Assembly: GCA_016508695.1 (NCBI GenBank)
Contig: VNKQ01000008.1
Span: forward strand, 930,001 to 994,000
DNA: 64,000 nt
Direction: 5' to 3'
Origin: Hyphodiscus hymeniophilus
Lineage: Eukaryota; Ascomycota; Leotiomycetes; Helotiales; Hyphodiscaceae
Positions 47,132 through 58,633 of this stretch are shown here, piece after piece; positions within the stretch are counted from its first letter, which is position 1; every line of letters begins with the position of its first letter. A program made the position numbers and the translations under genes. The notes under the pieces are model-generated. The model had not been told where the DNA came from, searched no databases, and saw nothing but the letters and a program-made list of their open reading frames with translations.

Positions 47132-48455
47132 TCAGAGGATACCGGAATCCTTGAGAGCGTTTTGCAATATCGTCTCTTTGACCGCAGCGAACACGAGTCG
47201 AATATTCGATGTATCGGTGGCTTGTGTAAGACTAAACATGTTAGAGCCTATAGGAGTGAAGGGATGGAGAACGTGGCCTACTGAGGATATAGGTTGAGGT
47301 GTGCGCGGTTGACTTGGTTAAATCGCCAGAGAAGGTACTTTGAGGCTCTGTTGATGTCGTTCCCTCCTGAGTAATCCGGGAAGTAGTTGCTCAAGGGTGA
47401 TCTCCCGAGCTTCTGCCTGAATAGATCCACCTTATTCAGGAAAAGGATGATACTAGTCCGCATGAACCATCTCGAGTTGACTACTGAATCGAACAGCACT
47501 AGAGACTCCATCATTCGATTCTAGGACGCATTAGTGGATGTCTCGACAAGTCACAGGGAGACTTTTTACTTGGTTGCTCTCTTCTAACAGTACTTGATCG
47601 TACTCGCTCAGGGCTACGCAGAAGATGATCGATGTCACATTCTCGAAGCAATGAATCCACTTCTTTCTCTCACTTCTTTGCCCACCCACGTCAAACATAC
47701 TGTGAAGAGTGGTCAGCATTGCAATTACTCCCAAGTGAGTATGTGCCTACTGTATACTCAACGATCCCATGGTAAATCTAGTCTCGTAGATACCCGTTGT
47801 CTTCGTTCTCGCTCTTAGAACATCTGCCTCCACTGGTATGTATTCTGGAGCCGATATCCGATTCGACTCGTCAAAAAAACTGTACCCAAATATCAGTACA
47901 TACTCTTGCCAAGTTATCAAATAGAACGTACTATGGCGCAGAGTCCATCAAGTAGAACTCGCTCTGCCTTTCCATCAAAGTCTCTATGCTCGCATCCTTC
48001 CATAACGAGCCCACTGCAACCCCAACCTTGGCATTAAGTGGCGTATGTGGATCCGGATCAACCTGATATTCGAGGAGGTAATCCGACAATTCGACATTCG
48101 CAGGATCCGTAGGTTCGATGCCGAATTGTCGCATGGCCCCAATGAGCGCTTTCGCGCAATCAATGAGATTCTTGTAGATAGTCAACCGATATAGAGCCAA
48201 CTCATCCACTGTGTAGCCATTCTGATGGATAATCTTCATCTGTTTGACGATGGTCGATTTCCCACTTTCTCCAGAACCTATGTCAATGTTAGCCTTCACT
48301 TCCCACTATCCTAGCATCCTATTCTTCGTACCTAGCAGGAGAATCTTGCATTCTCTGCGGAGCTTCCGTGAATCTTCTTCTAGCTTCTTATCGATCTCCT
48401 GGCTCCTTTTCTTCTGTTCCGCACCGTCCGAATCAGAGCTCATGCAAGCACCCAT
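47132..48455 (-). CDS. ganB: Heterotrimeric G protein alpha subunit, fungal group III (GanB/GNA-3 type)
   Basis: Exons 48455..48332, 48277..47932, 47879..47751, 47699..47570, 47520..47282 and 47231..47132 (introns 49-54 bp) encode 355 residues. Group III alpha subunits couple nutrient-sensing receptors to adenylate cyclase/cAMP-PKA and influence germination and carbon sensing. The start MGACMSS has the Gly2 myristoylation and Cys4 palmitoylation sites. G1 is [12 protein letters not shown], switch I is [15 protein letters not shown] (G2 Arg/Thr), switch II is [14 protein letters not shown] (G3), G4 is [10 protein letters not shown] and G5 is TQATDTSNI. The protein ends in KDSGIL. The group III call rests on [25 protein letters not shown] with [13 protein letters not shown], and PSEADVLRA-like PVEADVLRA. 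It lacks the CGLF-type tail of group I. Confidence 0.95.
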
Positions 48456-50345
48456 CTTCCAGTCCGTCTGGCTGCAAGCGCAGCCCCGCCTTCTTGTGTC
48501 CTAGTTATCGGAATCGGGACGATGGTTTGTAACCGCTCGCATTCGTGTCTTCAATCGTTCAATATAAAACTTGCAGGGCCCAGTCGCCGTCCGTTTGATC
48601 GTCTCGAAGGGATATGAAATCTCAGGCGGAGAATGCCATGCGGATTATGTCGTTGAACGGACCGGATAATCGTTCCTCGACGACAGACTCAGATAGTCGT
48701 TTGTCCTTGCGCGAGAGGAGGAGGATCTGAAAAGCAAACAAGCCTGCCCCAAGAATAACAATTCTTTGCGTCTGCTTCCACAAGGAGGCTCCCAATTATC
48801 CCCACTGCCGGATGTGTACTCGTACTCGTAGACAATTACCCGAGGCCTTGACCCTCGATTGCGGCCTGGGGAAGACGACGGCGGCGAATGGAAGACGCAC
48901 TGGTGCTCCTCCTCTCGAGTCAATGAAGGTGCCACGGTCGATGTCGATGATTCGGATAATGGATGTCGATTGGAAGGTGGTCCGTGGTATGAAGTTCGAG
49001 GTCGTCAGTTCAGTTGGGTGATTGGGGTGGAGAGCCGGCACCGCTAGCTCTGGGGGCGGCCAAAGGGCCAAAGCCAAGCCTGAATGGATGGATGGGTGAG
49101 GAGGGCGCTGCCTCAGCCTCTATTTTCACTTATTACTCGGTATTAGAACTCGAGTCGGTCTAGCACCACGCGCACTCAGAGATCATCGATGGTCAGGTCT
49201 GCAATGGGAGATACTGCAATAGTAGCTGAGCTGTCATACAACGACAACAAGAAGACAATGGCCCCCTCACGCAGCACATAGAGGCTTCGCCTTCGAGATT
49301 TCTTGGCTTGTTGTTGGTGTTGTTGTCTCGGGCGCATTTGACTCTCGACTGAGACTGAGACCCTGAGACCCTTGGGAACTTCGATCGCTACTGGTGCTAG
49401 GCGTGGAACACTGGAGTCTGTGCTGTGTGTTGTCCAGGCCGAACGTGGATCTATCTACTAACAAGGTGGCCCACTGGCCTTGTCATGCCAATTTGGAGAC
49501 GACATAAGCCGGTCTGGCTGTGTGGAGGACTACTACTGTGTCCTTCTACTCCACCGGTCAGACTGGACAGTTTCGTGCGGATATGAACATCTGTGCACCT
49601 ACCAATTCGCAGTTGTCAGTGCTGACCTCATAGACCGGTATCGAGAAGTACGGAGGGTATTTGAATTTGAATTTGTATTTATACCAGGCATGGCTCCCGT
49701 GAGAGATCGCTTCGAACAAGCCGGTCTAACTGGGTACCAAGAGAGGATAGAAGCATGCCATAGGGTGACAATGATGATCAGCATATCAGCCAAACACGTG
49801 CAGGTAGGGGTTCGTACGGATGCCTGGCCTTAGACGCCACATGGAGGGAATCATACGAACAATCGCGGAACGATCCCACGTCTCTCCCTCTTTCTCTTTC
49901 GAGGTATTTTTTGAATCTGGGGAGCTTTTTATTCACCTATTTACATAGTCTTTAATATCATCAGGCTCGCAAAGAGTAGTAATTTGATTGGCCACTGCAT
50001 CGTGGCCGTGCACCAAGACTCGAGTTCTCCGGGTCAAATGATGCTGCGCCGTTCGGGTTACGAGACCAGGTCGTTTCATTACTGTGCGATGTCAAGGTAT
50101 TGCGGACATATCAGAGGGAATAGAGCAGTGCAAAACCCTCAACTATATTTCTCCTTGCATTTGATCAAAGCCCAAATCCAACAAACAGAGTAACACGAGT
50201 ACTCGGAGTAGGAGCATCAGCCCTGTTTATAGAAGTCAACGTCCGTACAAACATCTCTGCGCAAAAGCCATCAGCACTTCCTCTGATCCGAGGACTTAGC
50301 CCGAGCATTGACCTTATGTTCTGCTGCACAGGTGTAATGAAGTAT
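48456..50345. other. Intergenic, no gene recognised
   Basis: 1.9 kb between the G-alpha start codon and the retrotransposon. It includes the presumed G-alpha promoter. Frames of up to about 117 codons have no domain. The last five bases (50341..50345, AGTAT) are the left copy of the retrotransposon target duplication. Confidence 0.45.
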
Positions 50346-50518
50346 TGTTGGAATACACGTGACACACGTAATGTATCTAGCCCAATTAGGTAGTCATGTG
50401 ATCAATCGCAGAACCTTAGGTTCGCGATTCCCATAACACCAAAAGAATCAGACACTATTAATACTTATTACTATACTACCCATTGCGTGGCACGGTAATA
50501 ATAGTTGGTGGATCGATA
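50346..50518 (+). repeat. 5' LTR of the copia element
   Basis: 173 bp, starting TGTTGGAATACACG and ending GGTGGATCGATA. It still has the canonical TG start, but its terminal CA has become TA. It is less mutated than the 3' copy. Confidence 0.93.
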
Positions 50519-53249
50519 CTAATTAGTCTATATTTAGATTAAAAAGGAAAACAAGGAAAAACAAACGAAAACCAAACTAAAACTAAGCTTCTTAATTTAT
50601 TAAAAACGACTTTAAAAATCGACTTCTTAAGACCTTCTCCTAAATTATTAAACCCTCTCGAACTCTATATAAGTTAATATAAATTAATAGAGATTTAAGA
50701 AGACCCTATACTAGAATTTATATAAGAACACCTCTTGCGAATACTTGCTTATATTTATTACTTAGTTATAAGAACGTATACGCTTTACTTATACTAATCT
50801 TTACCTTTATAAATAAGTTACTATTTAATTTCGGGTCTTTTTAGAGTAACTATTAAAGTTATTATTTTATTATATAAAGGCTAATACTTATATATTAAAA
50901 TAGTTAACAAATAAAAGTAATAAAGTAAGAAGTAGCGTAAAGGTTTCTTACTTGAGAATAAGAATAAAGACAATATTATTAAGTACTTACAAACTAAAAA
51001 CTATAAATACTTAATTAAAGACTTTATCGATTTAAATCTCTAGAAACTATTTGTTAGCGATTTTAGTAATATACTACTTAAAATACTTAATCTTATATTA
51101 TAAAAGGATTGCCTAGTATTATAGAAAATACTTTGCTAATATAGTATATATATTTCTCCCCTTATAATAAAACCACTTAGAACTATTTAATAGCGTCTAT
51201 ATAAAGTAACACGTAAGGAAATATAGTATATATAGATATATATCGATATACAAATCGCTTTATCTAACTTATAAACTTTTAATTTATTAAAGCTTATTAA
51301 ATTACTTAAACTTCTACTTTTACTAATATTAGAATTATTAAAAATTAACTCTCTAATCACTTCTCCTATACCTTTACTTATACCTTCTATTATACCTCTA
51401 GTTATACCTTTAGCCCTAGTATACTCTTTAAACGATATTAGCCGCTATCTTACAAACGTCGAGAGATTTTATATTAATAATCTCCGATACGATAGTACTA
51501 GTAGTAATACCTTTAATTACAAACTAGCAATTTTCTATTATAATTATTAACGCGTCGGCCTATTAGAGTATATATTGCTAATAATACTTCTAAGTATATT
51601 AAAAGGTCTAATATACGACTATTACTATAATAACAAGCTATACGATTTAAACTACAAAAGGGCTTATACTAGTATTAAAGAGTTCTTTAAAGGACTAAAC
51701 TTCTATTATCGTAACTTAGATAAGTAGAACTCGATTAACTTGGGTAATATTATTACTTAAAACCCTAATAAATCGACTTACGAGAACGTATAACTACTTA
51801 TCTAAAAGCTTAATAGCTTGTATTATAGTCTTAGCCCTATACTTTAAAGTAACGAATTCTTATATAATAAACTCGTTATTATATATTAAAGTATTTTATT
51901 ATATCGATATATAGTTATAAAACTACTTATTATAATTAGTAGTTTTATTAATAAGATCTAGTCCTCGATTATAGCATATAAGAAGGAATAAGAATAGTAA
52001 TTAAACCCTTTACTCCTACTCGCAATAAACTATAAACTAGGAACCTACTTAATAGATTAAGACAAGGCAAATATCTATTTTACTAACTATAATTATTACT
52101 TTTCCCGACCTTAATTTCGATAATAATACTAACCCTAAAACAAAGGCAAATTCTAGCCCTAGTAACGAAATAAACTGCGCTATTTTATATATAAGAAGGA
52201 AGGTTATTAGTTTATAAACTATAGTCTTAAGGAATAAGAAGAAGAGAAAGAACGATTTAAGGTAAACTTACCTTCTCGAATATCGAATTCTTATAATTTT
52301 AAGTATAAACTTAAATAATTTATCGTTAATACTAAGGGTAAGTATAAAGAGTTATATAATACTAATAACGACCTTAAAGTTATAAAGGAAGTCTTTAAAG
52401 GACTAATAGTCGAAACTACGTCTCTTTATAAGACTAAGGGCTTTATAGTCTCTATAAGAATACTTATAAACGACTATATAAACTTAATTACTTAGGAACT
52501 TGCAAATCGATCTTTTCTATATAAACTTATAGTTAAATCAAAACCTAAACCTCTCTTTTACAAACGGCTATTATCGATTATATCGACAATAATTAGTAAT
52601 ACTTATCCTAATAAGGTATTATCGATTATATCGATAATAGGTTGCGATTTAGCCTCTTTCGCTATAGGAATTAGTTTAAGATACAATTCTATATAGTTTT
52701 ATAGAATTATAATTAATATAAGTGCTTTTACAAAGTCTATTATAGGGTATAGTCAATTTTAAGCCTTATAGCGTCGCTAACCTAAAATTTAACTTAACGA
52801 GACTATTAAGGGTAGTATTAATATATAGTTTAGAATTAGTAAGTCTTTATTAATTAGTTTTATAATAGTTTATACTCTAATTAATAACGTAGAATTCTAT
52901 ATTGTTAATACTTATACTTTATTCTTATTAAGTCTTGCGGATATAGATTTATTAAAGGTATACTTAAATAACCTTAAGAATTACTTAATAACTCTAAATA
53001 GAAAAGTATTAGTAATACGTCGATTTGGTTATACTTTCTTATTATAGAATAATTCTTTATAATAGTATATTATAAAGTCTTTTGATAATAAATTAGCTTT
53101 TCTTACGGATACGGAATTATAACGATTATACCGCCGATTTGGATATTCTTTTATTAATCGATTTTATCGGGTTCTTAAACGTTTAGGTTATAAAATCGAT
53201 CGGAAGGTATTATAAGAATTAATATATATTTGTAATTACTACTAGCGAT

Positions 53250-53800
53250 TTAGGAAATCCCCCGGCCGATTTAAATTCTCTTTACAAGACAATATAAGTT
53301 TTAATTATTCTATTATCGTTAATATTATATATATTAATAAGAAACCAATACTTTATATAATTAATAAGGAGACCCGGTATTAAGCCGGTTACTAGTTACT
53401 TAATATCTCTATAAAGACTACCTAAGAGATACTCCGATTATACTAGATTAATACGTATTTAAAACTACTTAATTCGATTACTATAGACACTAGAACTTCT
53501 TTTATAAGTAAAGAATTCTCTTAATACGCAACCTTTATAAGAATTAGCTTAAAAGTAGTTCTTATAGAGGCTTATTACTTAATTAATATTATAGAACGAT
53601 ATTACGGCCTATTATATAAAGTTTACTAGATTATTACTAATAAGATTCCTAGAATTAATAAAGAACAAGCCCTATAAATAGCTTTTAAAGTAATTAACGA
53701 TTTAGCCGGCCCTAATAGGATTATACTAATACTACTAGTTTATAGTACTTTCCTACGATTTGTTAAGAATAACCCTCCTTTTATAATAATTACTTAACGC
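53250..53800 (+). pseudogene. Degenerate copia integrase region
   Basis: Reading with stops ignored shows an integrase-like stretch: PGRFKFSLQDN, then an IIVNIIYINKKPILYIINKE strand pattern (first catalytic Asp lost by C-to-T type change), followed by an IERYYGLL-like segment holding the catalytic Glu. At least four stops interrupt it. Borders are approximate. Product is non-functional. Confidence 0.6.
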
Positions 53801-54159
53801 GCGAATACCCTTAAGAAGGTAATAATAGAGTTACGAACTATTCGGGCGAAAAATCAAGTTAATATTACCTTAAGTACTCGTAATAAACTAAGTATAGTAA
53901 GTATTTATTTTCTTAAGCTCGATTTTAATATATTAGTATAACGGGAAGAGAATAGTAACTAAGTAAGTAGTTAAGAAGGACTATATAAACTAGTACGAAT
54001 AAAAGGGGAATCTTGCGTCTTATTACTCCCTTATAGCAATTTTACCTTTCGATTAATAAGTATAAAACCCTACTTTACTAAGAATTATAAAATTAATAAA
54101 AAACTACTAACTTAAAAACTATCTTTTTTAGAACTATTAGTTAATCGACTATTCCGCTA

Positions 54160-54900
54160 GAGAAGACCTCTAAATAAAAACCCTAATAAAGGTTATTATA
54201 CCGATATTTTTATATTCTTAACGGAATAACAATTTACCGAATTAAGACAAGCTAAAATTAATGGCTTACTAGCAAAAGGAGTCTTTAAGACTACTAAATC
54301 GATTAATATTCCCCCTAATACTCGTATATTTAACTACTAATTCGTTAATAAAGTAAAGAATAAAAGAACTATTAAGGAAATAAAGAAATTAAAACTAGTA
54401 GTTTAAGCTTATAACAATAATAAGAAGTTAGTTATATTAACTTAGTCCCTAATAATTTAACGGGTTAGCTAGAGACTAATTATTTGCCTTATAGTAATAG
54501 AATTAAACGATAAGAACCTTTACTTGCGTAATATTTCCTAAGCTTACATATAATTAACTAGTAACTTAAATCGAGCCTTTTACGTTAGACTACCTTTAGA
54601 ACTTATTAACTAATTACAATTATAAAAAGGGGACTTACTTCGAGTTATTAAGCTACTTTATAGTATCTCTAAGTCTAGAAATTACTAGTTTAATACTTAC
54701 TACTCTTATTATACTAGCAAGCTAGGAATAAAATAGTCTACTTATAACCTTTACTTATTATTTAAGAATATAAAATCCTTTGGCCTAATAAGTCTATAAA
54801 CTAATAATACTCTTTTTATAATAAACCCTAAATTCGCTAAACTAAAAGAGACCGAACTATAAAAAGCTAGTTTCTTAGTAAAGGCACGTAAATAGTTAAA
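54160..54900 (+). pseudogene. Degenerate copia reverse transcriptase region
   Basis: With stops ignored, a copia-type RT start is readable (FTELRQAKINGLLAKGVF, then NIPPNTRIFNYxFVNKVKNK) and further on LYLRNIS. More than five stops break it. Borders are approximate; non-functional. Confidence 0.65.
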
Positions 54901-55378
54901 GGAAGGTATTCCCCTTAAATTTAATAGTAATATTATTAAGTTAGATAGTAATAAGATCTCCTTAACGTAAGAAAAGTAATATAATAACCTTATGCTAGTT
55001 ACTAAGGAACTTACAATTTCTATTAGCTTTAAAGGTATAGTTTGGGGAAACCTAACTATTAAAGACTAGTACGTTATATAGCGAGCTTATAATGCTTATA
55101 TTGCCTCTATCTGCCAACTAGAAGCTACTTATAACCTATTTATAGCTATATAATTAACTAATTTTAATAATAAAAGTATTAAAAAGCTTAATAAACAAAT
55201 TGATTAGTAAAAAGAGAATGCCTTTAAAGGTATTAACTTTATTAAACTCGACTATAAGACCTTACGACTACTTACGTTTATAAATACTTTATTTGCTAAT
55301 AATAAAAACCTTTCTAGCTAAATAAGCTACGTCTTAATACTTGCCAATAAGAAGGGAAAGACAAATATCTTATATTAG

Positions 55379-55606
55379 TTGTTAATTAAGTATAAGAGAG
55401 TTACTCGAAGCGTTTTAGCGTTAGAATTATATATAATTGCTTATAGCTTTAATATTACAATCGCTATTAAGACTATTATTAATAAAGTCTTAGGAATCGA
55501 CCTACTAATAGTTCTTTATACCGATTCTCGATTATTATACGACTATATTATTAAACTAGGAATTACGCAAGAAAAGAGACTTATAATTAACGTTATATAT
55601 TTATAA
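55379..55606 (+). pseudogene. RNase H remnant of the copia element
   Basis: A 75-codon open piece with the copia RNase H blocks KRVTRSVLALELYIIAY, LYTDSRLLYDYIIKLG and TQEKRLIINVIYL. The active-site Asp in YTDSR survives. It is the last domain before the 3' end, fixing orientation and superfamily. The reading is lost on both sides. Confidence 0.85.
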
Positions 55607-55804
55607 TAAGCCTACGAACGACGAGAGATTATAAAAGTTAAGTAAATTAATAGAAACTCTAACTTAGCTAATTTTATAATAAAGAACAAACTTACGACCT
55701 CTTTAAAGCGACTAATCGATACGAATACTATCGAACTATAAGTAATAGAGTGGGTTAAGAGAACTAGTAATAAGAAGAAGCCTAATATTATAGAGTTAAA
55801 GTTG

Positions 55805-55890
55805 TAATACTGGGAATTATAGTGTAATACTTAGGGAATTATAGTGTAATACTTGGGGAATTGTAATATAATACTTGGGGAATTATAGTA
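55805..55890. repeat. 22 bp tandem repeat in the 3' untranslated part of the copia element
   Basis: Four imperfect copies of a unit like TAATACTTGGGGAATTATAG lie between the RNase H remnant and the 3' LTR. The G runs survived RIP because GG is a poor RIP context. Confidence 0.85.
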
Positions 55891-56213
55891 GCGATATTCC
55901 GATATATTAACCTTAAATATATTGTAATTATTACTTGCAATACGTTAATTGCGTTATTACTATATACGATTAGTTTCTTTATTATTTATTAATTGCTTTT
56001 AGACCTTTAATAGATACTAATTTTACGGCAAAACCGACTACCTAGCCAATACCTATACGCTAAACCAATTAAGAGACGAATCTATTAGCGATAAAGGATA
56101 TCGTTCTCTTATACAAATCGAATACTTATAAATAAAGGGATAAATAGAATTTGCGATAGAATTAATGAAAATAAGTTGTTTTTAGGAGTTCTATTATTCT
56201 AAAGAGCCCTTAG

Positions 56214-56386
56214 TATTAGAATACACGTAACACACGTAATGTATCTAGCCCAATTAGGTAGTTATATAATTAATCGCAGAACCTTAGGTTCGCGATTCCC
56301 ATAATACTAAAAGAATCAGACACTATTAATACCTATTACTGTACTACCTATTGCGTGGCACGGTAATAATAGTTGGTGGATCGACA
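56214..56386 (+). repeat. 3' LTR of the copia element
   Basis: 173 bp, collinear with the 5' LTR without gaps. It differs at 13 sites, all transitions. It ends in the canonical GATCGACA but its start TG has become TA. Confidence 0.93.
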
Positions 56387-56391
56387 AGTAT

Positions 56392-56732
56392 CTTCATGTT
56401 ACTTATTGCCATTAAGTGGCGGACCTATTTGGGTCTTCGTACTGTTTGGTCTACAGGACCCTAAGCGCTCGGAGGCTTTGAGGGATTGGGTCCATAAAGT
56501 AGAAGAGCAAAACCGATTTCTATTTGGTCGAACTTTAAAAGTGACTAATAATCCAAAAAGCGTCTTTGTTCGGATTTGAGAAGTGGGTTTTACATGTGCG
56601 GCTTGTTCAAAAGCTTTCAGCGGTTAGGATCTCATGAGACAATAACTATATCACGGCTCTGACAGGAAGGCTGGTGCAAATGAGGCATGTGAGAGTCTGG
56701 TTACGAGTGAAGGGAAGGAATTAGTCAATCAA
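56392..56732. other. Intergenic flank of the retrotransposon
   Basis: 340 bp of normal base composition between the right target duplication and the next gene. An open + frame (to 56579) starts inside the LTR and is fortuitous. RIP does not appear to have spread here. Confidence 0.45.
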
Positions 56733-57494
56733 TTAGGACCCCGATATCTGAGAGCATAGAAAGGCATATTTTTGGGAGGGAGTAGACAGAATGCCTTCCG
56801 AATTTAATAATAAAAGCCATTTGCGAACATATCTTGATATCTCGCACATAAACCGTAAGAGTACCAATAAAATCATGAATAGTATCAACGCCTGAAAGAA
56901 GGTACTCAGACGGTCTCCTAAATTGAGAGAGTTGTGAATGGACTTGTAGCCGATAGCATCCTCTACAGTCTGGTGGGTAAGTTTGAGGCCTTCCACGGCC
57001 GGAGAGTGTCCTTGACCTTCAGTCATGACCGGCAACACAAAACCCAAGCTGCCGGCAAGAAGTATCCAGCACGAGTTGAACATGTTTATATATAGCGGAG
57101 GACTGCTCAAGCCATCCAAACGCCAAATGAAAGCGGTACCTGCTGACTGGATACCGATGTGAGAGCCTTGGCGAGTTTGCGACGTAGCGCCCACGAAGCT
57201 GTCTTGGGTTAGCGAAGTCCAATCATAGACTCAAGTTCTGAGTACCTTACTAACATAAAGCATTAGAGAATGTGCTTAGATCTGGCTCTCACATAGCTGT
57301 TTCTGTTAAAATACCAGTCATATGCGACGTGATCATCTGGGTAAGTATCCTTACGTGGACACTACTTCTGGATAACACATCATCCACAGCAAGTTCCGAG
57401 GGTTAGGACAACAAAACCACCCGAAGTAGCCGTTGCTCGCGTGGTCCTGATAATGAGAACGTCCAGTGCCGCGTCGAAGACAAGAGACAAGCAT
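56733..57494 (-). CDS. Hypothetical two-span membrane protein, Trp/Cys-rich N-terminus
   Basis: I do not recognise this protein. A model of two exons, 57494..57355 and 57198..56733 (156 bp intron, AC-GTAAGG / GACAG), keeps phase and gives 201 residues. Exon 1 contains the striking stretch GWFCCPNPRNLLWMMC followed by YPEVVST; exon 2 continues FVGATSQTRQGSHIGIQSAG, a smooth junction. Two hydrophobic segments are predicted: FNSCWILLAGSLGFVLPVM (about 95-113) and FFQALILFMILLVLLRFMC (about 155-173). The long intron may hide a further exon, and a strong donor at 57674 (CCT-GTAAGTACC) after a 22-codon frame from 57739 could be an alternative first exon. It lies just beyond the retrotransposon. Confidence 0.42.
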
Positions 57495-58633
57495 GAGGGT
57501 ATGAATGTTAAGCTGCTGTATTTCTATCTTCTGATTTCAAACCTCCTTATTGGACGACTTGCTGTGATTACACACTCATAGTCGCTAGACCCTCTCAAAA
57601 TTCCGCCATAGAGTATTGGAGCCGTGCAAGGCTTTGCAAAGCGAGTAATGGTGCAATTGATTCTGGTACTTACAGGTGCTTGATGATGCATGAGTTTCTC
57701 AATATCGTCCGATAAGCGACAGTGACGCTTTAGGCACATAGTCGAAGAGAAAAACGAGCGAAGATGCGAAAATGAACAAAAGGCTGGCCTTATCTATATA
57801 TTATGCAGGTGTTGTTACAAAGTACTAATTTGACCGCCACCCAAAGTTGTCCCAAACTCTGCAGAAAGTCACAATCAAGCATATATCGTCCATCTATAGT
57901 CGTAGTGCTCGTCGTAAATGGGAAGTTGACTGCGACTCCTTACCGATGGTACTTTTTCAACGACTCTCAACTACTTAGCAGAAAGCCTCGATCTACTTTG
58001 ATCCGACTTCCCCAATAGCTGAATAGCATTGGCTAAACATAACTTTGCGTCCACCTGGCCTTAAGGCTTGCCAAATTCATTGTCTCCCTTGGAAGCACTG
58101 CGGAAATATGCGGTAGACTTCTCTTTTGGAGTTGAGGCGTGTGTCAGCCTCATCCAAGGCGCTCGGAGATTCATGGGACAATCGATGATCCTTGAGAACT
58201 ACTTACGCCACCCGATCAAAACTTGGAAAACTTCCAATAGAAGACTGCACGGGCTTTCAAAATATCAATGCGATACATCGCCTCACCACTGAACTCGATA
58301 GACGAGTACATGTTTTCCATTCATCCATTGCAAATCTACAGTCTCTTTTGACTGCAAGGTATCCACGGGAATTCATTTAACTCCTCCTACCCCAGCAAAT
58401 GCGTGTTCATATAATCGTCAGACCAAACGACAAATGATAAAAGGGCCGAGAGAACCATTCTCAACGCACGAAACCATAGCAACCGCCTATATGCAATCGT
58501 GAAACCAAAACCCTCTTCACAAACAGCGCCCGTCCAGGCGAAGTTGCCATTTCATCGTAATGAGCTGAGGTTTGGTTATTCCCAGCCACCCAAGTCTAAA
58601 GTCCACCAAAGATGCAATAAAGGAGAAAACATT
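57495..58633. other. Intergenic, no gene recognised
   Basis: 1.1 kb upstream of the hypothetical protein and downstream of cullin. Overlapping + frames at 58068..58380 have no domain. A possible alternative first exon of the hypothetical gene lies at 57739..57674. Confidence 0.4.

Larger units (their letters stand above)
50346..56386 (+). mobile_element. Full-length Ty1/copia LTR retrotransposon, RIP-mutated
   Basis: A 6041 bp element bounded by two 173 bp LTRs and a perfect 5 bp target duplication AGTAT (50341..50345 and 56387..56391). Right LTR ends in CA and left LTR begins TG, the canonical borders. Internal DNA is extremely A/T-rich with stops every few codons, yet the gene order integrase, reverse transcriptase, RNase H can be read on the plus strand, which makes it copia rather than gypsy type. 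Only a 75-codon RNase H piece is still open. TpA excess and loss of CpA/TpG match repeat-induced point mutation. It cannot encode functional proteins. Primer-binding site and polypurine tract are too eroded to define. Confidence 0.95.

Noticed and set aside
56373..56579. 68-codon frame starting in the 3' LTR
   Set aside because: Begins in RIP-mutated LTR sequence and runs into unrelated flank; no domain.
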